Assembly (NCBI GenBank): GCA_016935435.1
Contig: JAFGQZ010000077.1
Location: forward strand, 1 to 64,000
DNA length: 64,000 nucleotides
Reading direction: 5' to 3'
Source: Bacteroidales bacterium
GTDB taxonomy: Bacteria > Bacteroidota > Bacteroidia > Bacteroidales > UBA10428
The notes under the pieces were generated by a model. That model did not search any database, was not told the DNA's origin, and saw only the letters and a list, made by a program, of their open reading frames with translations. Below are positions 58,089 through 64,000 of the stretch, one piece after another (within the stretch, counting starts at the first letter, position 1; each line of letters starts with the position of its first letter). A program made the translations under genes and the position numbers.

Positions 58089-58102
58089 AGGAACAATTTA
58101 AC

Positions 58103-58759
58103 CTAAAACATTATGCCAATGCGCAACGAAACCACCCGCGAAGGGGTTTTGGGCTTTAACTGTGTTACATCAACAAATCCGTTCTGGTACATAATTCCGG
58201 CAAGCAAGGCCGTATCTTCGCCTAAAGAATATTCTATTCCGCCCCCGAAGTGGTAGCCAAGGTTAAACAAATTTATTTCGTCTTTCATCACATCGCCTGC
58301 CAAACCGTTTGTATTATTGCTCGATGCTTTAGATTTCATGTTAATCTGACCGGTTAAACCCAGGTTAGCAAAAAAAGTGCTATAACCAATTTGGTTGCTG
58401 CGGAGTTTTAAGCCAACCGGAATAGTAAGGTACTGCAAATTGTATTCGATGGTTGTACCTTTTGGCACAAGAACCTCATCGTCTTGTGTGGTAATTACAA
58501 TGGTATCGGCATAAGAAAGTTTGCCACCTTGCGAGCCTAAAGACAAACCTGTGGAGAACGCATAATTCTTTGCAAAATACCGGTCGATTTCCAATCCGCC
58601 CCCAAACCCCCAAAACACGCCCTCTGGTGAAGCTTTTTTCGATTCGGGCAACAACCAGGAAATTTTAGGCTCGACAATAACGCCGAATTTAACTTTTTTT
58701 TGGGCGTTTATTGGCACAAGAGCCCCTAAGAGGAGAAAAATGGCAAAAAACTTTTTCAT
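58103..58759 (-). CDS. Outer-membrane beta-barrel protein (PorT-like family)
   Basis: A protein of about 218 residues from the ATG at 58759, which gives a clean signal peptide (MKKFFAIFLLLGALVPINAQ); an upstream in-frame start at 58840 would run into rsmG. The mature part alternates short strands with glycine-rich turns (FGVIVEPKISWLLP, FWGFGGGLEIDRYF, LQYLTIPVGLKLRS, YHFGGGIEYSLGED) and ends in SLRIGIMF, a typical barrel C terminus. It fits the eight-stranded barrel family often called PorT-like. Function is not predictable; it shares an operon with nadE and rsmG. Confidence 0.8.
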   Translation of the reverse strand: MKKFFAIFLLLGALVPINAQKKVKFGVIVEPKISWLLPESKKASPEGVFWGFGGGLEIDRYFAKNYAFSTGLSLGSQGGKLSYADTIVITTQDDEVLVPKGTTIEYNLQYLTIPVGLKLRSNQIGYSTFFANLGLTGQINMKSKASSNNTNGLAGDVMKDEINLFNLGYHFGGGIEYSLGEDTALLAGIMYQNGFVDVTQLKPKTPSRVVSLRIGIMF

Positions 58760-58790
58760 AGTTGTATTGTTTGTGGAGGGTTCAAAATTA

Positions 58791-59414
58791 TTAATATTTA
58801 AAAAGGTGAACAATCTTTTTAGTGTCGAAATAAGTTTCACTAAAGTAATCGCTTATATTATGCAAAGTGTACCAATCTTCGAACGGGGCAAGTTCTTCGG
58901 TCAAATCGCCCCCTTTAAGGTAAATAATACCGTTGGGAACAGTATGTTGGGGCATTTTGGAAATCGATTTTTTGACCCAACCGTAAAACCTGGGAAGTGG
59001 CGCCACAGCCCTGCTTACAATAAAATCGAATTTTTCTTTAACCTGCTCGGCCCTTAAAACCCCTGCCCTGCAATTCGTTAAGCCGGTTTTTTCAATAACA
59101 TCGTTCACAACCTTAATTTTTTTCTCTATAGAATCGATAAGGTAAAATTCTGCCCAAGGAAACATAATTGCCAGGGGGATTCCGGGAAAACCGCCACCGG
59201 TCCCGACATCCATAACCGAAGCCCCATCGCGGAAGCTGATAAACTTTGCTATTGCAAGGCTGTGTAAAATATGGTGGGTATAAACCTGCTCAATATCTTT
59301 GCGCGAAATTAGGTTTATGCGTTCGTTCCAGTATGAATATAACCCGCCAAGTTGCTGAAATTGATCAACCTGCCTGGGTGACAAGTCCGGAAAGTAGCGT
59401 AAAATGGTATCCAT
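58791..59414 (-). CDS. rsmG: 16S rRNA (guanine527-N7)-methyltransferase
   Basis: AdoMet-dependent methyltransferase that modifies G527 of 16S rRNA; 207 residues. Motifs are YSYWNERINLISRKD near the N terminus, the AdoMet-binding VMDVGTGGGFPGIPLAIMFP (about 68-87), IEKKIKVVNDVIEKTGL and FDFIVSRAVAPLP. Its ATG overlaps the stop of the ECF sigma gene (shared base 59414), so the two are translationally coupled. In many bacteria rsmG sits near gidA/parA; this context is different. Confidence 0.95.
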   Translation of the reverse strand: MDTILRYFPDLSPRQVDQFQQLGGLYSYWNERINLISRKDIEQVYTHHILHSLAIAKFISFRDGASVMDVGTGGGFPGIPLAIMFPWAEFYLIDSIEKKIKVVNDVIEKTGLTNCRAGVLRAEQVKEKFDFIVSRAVAPLPRFYGWVKKSISKMPQHTVPNGIIYLKGGDLTEELAPFEDWYTLHNISDYFSETYFDTKKIVHLFKY

Positions 59415-60016
59415 TAAATATGATGGGTAGTATGCTTAAGGATATTAAAAAGCAGCTCGCGGGCCCTAAAAAGCTGGGCCTTCACTGTTCCGATAGGCAA
59501 TTCAAGTTCTTCCGATATTTCTTCGTATGAATACTCGTGAAAATACCTTAACTCGATAAGTTTACGATAGCGTGGTTTAAGCCTCGAAACTATTGAGCGG
59601 AGTAATTTAAGTTTTTGTTCTTTAATAAGCGACTCTTCGGGATCGAGCACGGGTGCCATAATATCGGGGTGCAACCGATCGTCGTCGTCGGCAGTTTGGT
59701 CGAGCGATACCGTATTAGCTTTGCGCTTACGTATAAAATCGATGCAATTGTTTGTGGCAATTTTAAACAACCAGGTGCTAAAAGCAAAATTAGGGGCATA
59801 CTGGTCGATATTTTTAAAGGCTTTCCCGAATGCTTCGATGGTAAGGTCTTCGGCATCGCTGGCATTGTTAACCATTTTCAGCAACATATAATAGATAGCA
59901 TCGCGGTACCTGTCCAACAATTCGGTATATGCCTTCTGGTCGCCTTTAATTGCCTTTTGCACCAATGCATAATCGCGTTGCGCCTTTTCCGAAAGATTAT
60001 TAGTAACTACTTCCAT
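59414..60016 (-). CDS. ECF-type RNA polymerase sigma factor
   Basis: A 200-residue alternative sigma factor of the ECF group. Region 2 is YALVQKAIKGDQKAYTELLDRYRDAIYYMLLKMVNNASDAEDLTIEAFGKAFKNI with the core-binding and -10 motifs; region 4 is SRLKPRYRKLIELRYFHEYSYEEISEELELPIGTVKAQLFRARELL. No anti-sigma gene is adjacent. Instead its start overlaps the glycosyltransferase gene by 10 bases and its stop overlaps rsmG, so it is embedded in a housekeeping operon. Regulation and targets are unknown. Confidence 0.93.
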   Translation of the reverse strand: MEVVTNNLSEKAQRDYALVQKAIKGDQKAYTELLDRYRDAIYYMLLKMVNNASDAEDLTIEAFGKAFKNIDQYAPNFAFSTWLFKIATNNCIDFIRKRKANTVSLDQTADDDDRLHPDIMAPVLDPEESLIKEQKLKLLRSIVSRLKPRYRKLIELRYFHEYSYEEISEELELPIGTVKAQLFRARELLFNILKHTTHHI

Positions 60017-61140
60017 CGAATTTTTCTGCCTCTGATTGATAGTGTTGTGTAAGCTATGAAATTAAAAAACAACGAAACAATGTCAAATATAATAAATGAT
60101 ATCCATATATTTTTCTCTTTAAATTTTTTGCCTGCTTTGGCAAACACATACAACTGGGTAAAAAACCTTAACATAAACATAACAAGCAAAGGGTATAGAA
60201 AATTTTGCATAGTAAGCAAAACCGCAAACAGGGTATAAAACCAAAGCCTGCTAAGCGGTTCAAGCCCCAGTAAGAAAACATGTTTCTTCCGATATTTTGA
60301 GGCTGTTGACAAATGGCGGAGCTTTTGTTCGAAGAAAGCCTTTAAGCTTGTTTTAGGCTCGGAACGGGTAAAAGAACCTGCACCAATAACCACGGTGGTG
60401 TTTGATTTATTTGCCACCTCGTTTATGAATAGGTCATCGTCGCCCGACAGCAGCCCATAATGGTTAGCGAAGCCTTTGTTTTTAAAAAACAGTTCTTTTT
60501 TATAGGCAAGGTTTCGGCCAACCCCCATATACGGGCTTCGGGCAATTGCAAACCCCAGGTATTGCAGTGCAATAAACAATGTATCGAAACGTATATAATT
60601 ATTTAAAAAGCTTTTACGTCTTTTATAACCGCCATAGGCCAGCACAATATCGTGGTTTATAAAACCTGTTTGTATTTCAGTAAGCCAATTTTCCGATACC
60701 GGCCTGCAATCGGCATCGGTAAAAACCAGGTATTCGTTTTTGGCCGCTTTAATACCTACAGTTAGTGCCAGTTTTTTCCCGTGGGTAAACTTGTGCCCTG
60801 CCGGAAGGCTTGTTGTTTTTAAATGTTTATATTCTCTAAGGTACCCGCCTAAAACATTATCCGACTCATCGGTAGAGCTATCGTTAACAACAATTACTTC
60901 ATAATCGGGGTGGTTTTGTTCCAGCACATATTTCAGGTTTTTCTGTAGGTTTTCGGCTTCGTTGCGGGCACAAATAATAACCGACAAAGGTAAAGGCTTT
61001 TCGTTGGGTTGTGTGTCTTTATAAAAAAGCACCGGCAGGTAAACCCTCAGGTAATAAACCATTTGAACAACAAAAAACACACAGAAGGTAGTAAATATGA
61101 TTAGTTCGATTAAATTGAGAGTTTTTGCCCAGTTGTACAC
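60007..61140 (-). CDS. Membrane glycosyltransferase, family 2
   Basis: About 377 residues from a GTG at 61140. One N-terminal membrane span (LIELIIFTTFCVFFVVQMVYYL) precedes a GT-A domain: LSVIICARNEAENLQKNLKYVLEQ, YEVIVVNDSSTDESDNVL, the DxD-type LVFTDADCRPVSENWLTEI and a downstream GDDDLFINEV. Two or three more spans close the protein. A frame open to 61251 exists, but the -7 box at 61207-61214 would leave that start outside the transcript. The substrate is unknown. First gene of the five-gene - operon. Confidence 0.85.
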   Translation of the reverse strand: MYNWAKTLNLIELIIFTTFCVFFVVQMVYYLRVYLPVLFYKDTQPNEKPLPLSVIICARNEAENLQKNLKYVLEQNHPDYEVIVVNDSSTDESDNVLGGYLREYKHLKTTSLPAGHKFTHGKKLALTVGIKAAKNEYLVFTDADCRPVSENWLTEIQTGFINHDIVLAYGGYKRRKSFLNNYIRFDTLFIALQYLGFAIARSPYMGVGRNLAYKKELFFKNKGFANHYGLLSGDDDLFINEVANKSNTTVVIGAGSFTRSEPKTSLKAFFEQKLRHLSTASKYRKKHVFLLGLEPLSRLWFYTLFAVLLTMQNFLYPLLVMFMLRFFTQLYVFAKAGKKFKEKNIWISFIIFDIVSLFFNFIAYTTLSIRGRKIRWK

Positions 61141-61206
61141 GTTATTATGCTTTTTTTGAACGAGGCTTAAAGGTATTTCGCGTTTTTTATGTAAACAACT
61201 TAAATG

Positions 61207-61214
61207 CAAATTTA
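61207..61214 (-). promoter_or_regulatory. -7 box of the GT2-ECF-rsmG-barrel-nadE operon
   Basis: Reads TAAATTTG on -, matching TAnnTTTG. It supports a start at 61140 instead of 61251 for the glycosyltransferase. Confidence 0.5.
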
Positions 61215-61267
61215 TTTTGCACAGTTTTGCTATTTTGGCCCAAAATAACACTTAACATCAAAATCAT

Positions 61268-61275
61268 TATCTTTG
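61268..61275 (+). promoter_or_regulatory. -7 box of tgt
   Basis: TATCTTTG matches TAnnTTTG and lies 18 bases before the tgt ATG at 61294, excluding the in-frame TTG at 61273. Confidence 0.6.
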
Positions 61276-61293
61276 CGCCGAAATTTTCACCCG

Positions 61294-62424
61294 ATGAAGT
61301 TTGAAATAACAGCGAAAGATAACAATGGAAGGGCAAGATGCGGAAAAATATATACCGATCATGGTATGATAGAAACCCCCATTTTTATGCCTGTAGGAAC
61401 AGCAGGTACAGTAAAAGGGGTACACCAACGTGAACTTAACAACGACATAGGGGCCCAGATAATTCTCGGGAATACTTACCATCTTTACCTTAGGCCTGGC
61501 ACCGAAATAATTAAACAGGCAGGGGGCCTGCACAAATTCATCAACTGGCCAAAGCCTATTCTTACCGATAGCGGCGGTTACCAGGTTTTCTCGCTTGCCG
61601 ATAACCGCAAACTCAAAGAAGAAGGGGCACATTTCCAGTCGCATATCGATGGATCAAAACACCTGTTTACCCCCGAAGCAATTGTTGATATACAGCGTAC
61701 CATTGGCGCCGACATAATTATGGCATTCGATGAATGTACCCCCTATCCATGCGAACACAGGTATGCGAAAAAATCGATGGAGCTAACGCACCGGTGGCTC
61801 GACCGCGGGATCAAACATTTTTATAACACAAAACCGCTTTACGGCTACGAACAATTTTATTTCCCCATAGTGCAGGGCAGTGTTTATAAAGACCTGCGAA
61901 GGCAATCGGCAGAAACTATTGCTTCGTACAATATGCCCGGGAATGCTATCGGAGGGCTTTCGGTTGGCGAACCCGAGGCCGATATGTACGAAATGCTCAA
62001 CGAGGTTGCCCAAATATTGCCTTTAAATAAACCCCGTTACCTTATGGGAGTTGGCACACCGGTAAACCTGCTCGAAGCTGTAGGGATGGGTGTTGATATG
62101 TTCGATTGTGTAATGCCCACCAGAAACGGCCGCAACGGAATGCTGTTTACTTCTGAAGGCATTATCAACATTAAAAACAAAAAATGGCAGGACGACCTTT
62201 CCCCACTTGACGAAAACGGCACCTCTTTTGTTGATATAACTTATTCCAAAGCCTACTTAAGGCACCTGATAGTTTCGAAAGAAATTCTTGGCGCACAAAT
62301 TGCAAGTATTCACAATTTAAGTTTTTATCTTAGCCTGATGAAACAGGCACGTGAAAAAATTGCCGAAGGTGCATTTTATTCCTGGAAGAACACTATGGTT
62401 AAAAAATTATCGCAACGTTTATGA
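61294..62424 (+). CDS. tgt: Queuine/preQ1 tRNA-guanine transglycosylase
   Basis: Exchanges guanine 34 of GUN tRNAs for the queuosine precursor preQ1; 376 residues from the ATG at 61294. Catalytic and substrate motifs are present: FMPVGTAGTVKGV, TDSGGYQVFSL (Asp), MAFDECTPYPC, GGLSVGEPEADMYEM and VDMFDCVMPTRNGRNG (nucleophile Asp). The zinc-binding CxCxxC region of the E. coli enzyme is replaced by DENGTSFVDITYSKAYLRHL, with no cysteines. It overlaps the next gene by 4 bases (ATGA). Confidence 0.95.
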   Translation: MKFEITAKDNNGRARCGKIYTDHGMIETPIFMPVGTAGTVKGVHQRELNNDIGAQIILGNTYHLYLRPGTEIIKQAGGLHKFINWPKPILTDSGGYQVFSLADNRKLKEEGAHFQSHIDGSKHLFTPEAIVDIQRTIGADIIMAFDECTPYPCEHRYAKKSMELTHRWLDRGIKHFYNTKPLYGYEQFYFPIVQGSVYKDLRRQSAETIASYNMPGNAIGGLSVGEPEADMYEMLNEVAQILPLNKPRYLMGVGTPVNLLEAVGMGVDMFDCVMPTRNGRNGMLFTSEGIINIKNKKWQDDLSPLDENGTSFVDITYSKAYLRHLIVSKEILGAQIASIHNLSFYLSLMKQAREKIAEGAFYSWKNTMVKKLSQRL

Positions 62425-63518
62425 AAAAAATCCCAGGTTCGTATATTCTTGATATTTACATAATAAAGAAGTTCCTTGGCACATTTTTCTTCGCCATAGC
62501 AATGCTAATGTTTATTACGGTTATATTCGACCTTTCGGAAAAGTTAGATGAATTTCTCACAAACAAAGCCCCGATAAAGGCTATCGTATTCGATTACTTT
62601 TTAAACTTTATACCATATTTTGCTGCCCTAATTGCCCCCTTGTTTACTTTTATTGCTGTTATTTTCTTTACCTCGCGCATGGCCTATAACACCGAAATTA
62701 TTGCCATTTTAAGCAGCGGGGTAAGTTTCAGGAGACTATTGGTTCCTTATTTTGTTTCAGCCCTTGTTATTGTTCTTTTAAATATTTACCTGAACAATTT
62801 TATTATTCCCCACTCTAACATGGAGCGCTTTATTTTTGAGGAAAAGTATTATCATTCCGGGCCACAAACTTTTAACGAAAAAAACGTCCACAAACAGGTT
62901 GAACCTGGTGTATTTGTTTACCTCGAAAGCTACAGTACGGCAAACGACTATGGAAGAAAATTTTCCATGGAAAAAATTAAAGACGGCAAGCTGTTGTCAA
63001 AACTAATGTCGCAGGATATCCGCTGGGACTCGGCCATTAAGAAGTGGACTATCCGCAATTATATGATTCGCGATTATGCCGATGGCAAACAAACTATTAC
63101 AACCGGCGAAAGCCTCGATACCACATTAAACATGTCGCCTGAAGAATTCAGGATGCGAAAAAATGCCATTGAGGCCCTCGATTATTACGAGCTAAACCAA
63201 TTTATCGAAACCCAGAGGCTACAAGGGGCAACAAACATGTCGGCACTGCTTGTTGAAAAAAACAGGCGTTTTGCTGTGCCCTTTTCAACATTTATTTTAA
63301 CCTTAATCGGGGTATCGGTGTCGTCGCGCAAGGTTCGTGGCGGAATAGGCATGCATATAGCCATTGGGTTACTGTTGAGTTCTTCGTATATTTTGTTTAT
63401 GAAATTTAGTTCCGAATTTGCCATTAGCGGATCGCTCCCCCCACTACTTGCAAGCTGGTTGCCCAATATAATTTATGCTTTTATTGCACTATTTATGTAT
63501 AAAATCGCCCCAAAATAA
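62421..63518 (+). CDS. LptF/LptG-family lipopolysaccharide export permease
   Basis: A 365-residue inner-membrane protein of the YjgP/YjgQ family, which extracts LPS in the LptB2FG transporter. Three membrane spans lie at the N terminus (IIKKFLGTFFFAIAMLMFITVIF and two after it), then a periplasmic beta-jellyroll region (about 130-270), then three C-terminal spans (FSTFILTLIGVSVSSRKVRGG, MHIAIGLLLSSSYILFMKF, ASWLPNIIYAFIALFMYK). Whether it is LptF or LptG is not decidable from one gene. Its ATG overlaps the tgt TGA, so they are translationally coupled. Confidence 0.93.
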   Translation: MKKIPGSYILDIYIIKKFLGTFFFAIAMLMFITVIFDLSEKLDEFLTNKAPIKAIVFDYFLNFIPYFAALIAPLFTFIAVIFFTSRMAYNTEIIAILSSGVSFRRLLVPYFVSALVIVLLNIYLNNFIIPHSNMERFIFEEKYYHSGPQTFNEKNVHKQVEPGVFVYLESYSTANDYGRKFSMEKIKDGKLLSKLMSQDIRWDSAIKKWTIRNYMIRDYADGKQTITTGESLDTTLNMSPEEFRMRKNAIEALDYYELNQFIETQRLQGATNMSALLVEKNRRFAVPFSTFILTLIGVSVSSRKVRGGIGMHIAIGLLLSSSYILFMKFSSEFAISGSLPPLLASWLPNIIYAFIALFMYKIAPK

Positions 63519-63690
63519 AGCACAAAAAACTCAGAATTACCTCACAACATACACACATAAACCTGTATTTCTGGTATTTACAATTAATTTGCAAAATATT
63601 TCCATTATTTCAATCAATTTACTAACGTTGTACCCTCAAATTTTTAGTCGAATACGATAACAATTATCAATTAATTTTAATTAACGACTT

Positions 63691-64000
63691 ATGCCTCTTA
63701 AAAAGAAAATCCAGGAATTAAAAAAAAGGCGGGAAGAAGTTCAGATGGGTGGTGGCGAAAAAGCCATAGAGAAACAACTCTCAATGGGCAAGCTCACTGC
63801 CCGTGAACGTGTTATCGCACTTGTCGATGAACAATCGTTTCACGAATACGACCTTTTTGTCGAACACGAAGCCCGCGATTTTGATATGGCAAACAAAGTG
63901 CTGCATGGCGATGGTGTAATCATCGGAACCGGCACTATAAACGAAGAACCCATAGCGGTTTTTGCACAAGACTTTACTGTTGCCGGCGGTTCGCTCGGGA
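63691..64000 (+). CDS. Acyl-CoA carboxylase carboxyltransferase subunit, 5' part
   Basis: The first 103 residues of a gene cut by the window end. The start MPLKKKIQELKKRREEVQMGGGEKAIEKQ and the block KLTARERVIALVDEQSFHEYDLFVEH, then DGVIIGTGTINEEPIAVFAQDFTVAGGSLG, are typical of the beta chain of propionyl/methylmalonyl-CoA-type carboxylases (about 515 residues in full). In Bacteroidota such proteins serve propionate or methylmalonyl-CoA metabolism. The 172 bases upstream are AT-rich; TAACGTTG at 63623-63630 is only a near match to the -7 box. Confidence 0.9.
   Translation, partial: MPLKKKIQELKKRREEVQMGGGEKAIEKQLSMGKLTARERVIALVDEQSFHEYDLFVEHEARDFDMANKVLHGDGVIIGTGTINEEPIAVFAQDFTVAGGSLG

Noticed and set aside
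61140-61251. Extended N terminus of the glycosyltransferase to an ATG at 61251
   Set aside because: The stretch is unlike GT2 proteins and lies upstream of the -7 box at 61207-61214, leaving only 42 bases to the divergent tgt start.
1-64000. Search for insertion sequences, prophage, CRISPR arrays, rRNA genes and riboswitches
   Set aside because: No transposase, integrase, Cas, rRNA or known riboswitch core was seen; the only mobile-type gene is the HNH/NUMOD4 protein.

Overview
The window is a 64 kb piece of chromosome from a member of the Bacteroidota, most likely class Bacteroidia. Several independent signs agree. The primary sigma factor is the short Bacteroidota type (287 residues). The tmRNA tag reads GENNYALAA. 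Many genes are preceded by the Bacteroidota -7 box TAnnTTTG and lack Shine-Dalgarno sequences. A DUF3467 gene follows rpoC. PorP/SprF, OmpA/PD40 and gliding-type C-terminal domains point to a type IX secretion system (T9SS). Pyruvate:ferredoxin oxidoreductase suggests anaerobic or fermentative metabolism. No phage, plasmid, insertion sequence or CRISPR array was seen.

Layout. 1-11.7 kb: tRNA-Trp, secE, nusG, rplK-rplA-rplJ-rplL, rpoB-rpoC and a DUF3467 gene, all on + and closed by a strong terminator; a hairpin between rplL and rpoB looks like an internal attenuator. 11.7-13.6 kb: a lone secreted alpha/alpha-toroid protein on -. 13.7-20.6 kb: branched-chain amino acid synthesis. A complete leader-peptide attenuator precedes ilvD-ilvB-ilvN on +, while ilvC and an AraC-type regulator face it on -. 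20.7-31.4 kb: rhomboid protease, a secreted repeat protein, a Sua5/YciO protein, TrkH/TrkA potassium uptake, ComEC with a DUF3795 protein, a DHODH-like flavoprotein and RlmD. 31.4-36.3 kb: an ABC-F ATPase, a GWxTD lipoprotein, an RlmB-type methyltransferase and a free-standing NUMOD4/HNH protein. 36.4-45.0 kb: a T9SS-linked surface module (OmpA/PD40 protein, PorP/SprF, a PKD adhesin with type B sorting domain, a TPR histidine kinase with a LytTR regulator, and an 82-residue protein that looks like an isolated type A sorting domain). 45.1-53.6 kb: def, ruvX, nifJ, rho, rpoD, rpe. 53.7-56.4 kb: tmRNA, a small secreted protein, homoserine dehydrogenase. 56.4-61.2 kb (all -): GT2 glycosyltransferase, ECF sigma factor, rsmG, a beta-barrel protein and nadE, apparently one operon. 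61.3-64 kb: tgt, an LptF/LptG permease and the start of an acyl-CoA carboxylase gene cut by the window end.

Most of the window is housekeeping. The best regulatory find is the ilv attenuator at 13739-13900: promoter box, a 20-codon peptide rich in Ile/Val/Leu, a 10-bp antiterminator helix and a mutually exclusive terminator can all be read directly. The most open biological question is the pair of tiny proteins at 44709 and 54428 that resemble T9SS sorting domains without cargo. No clear new multi-gene system was found; the T9SS module with its adjacent two-component pair is the nearest candidate.
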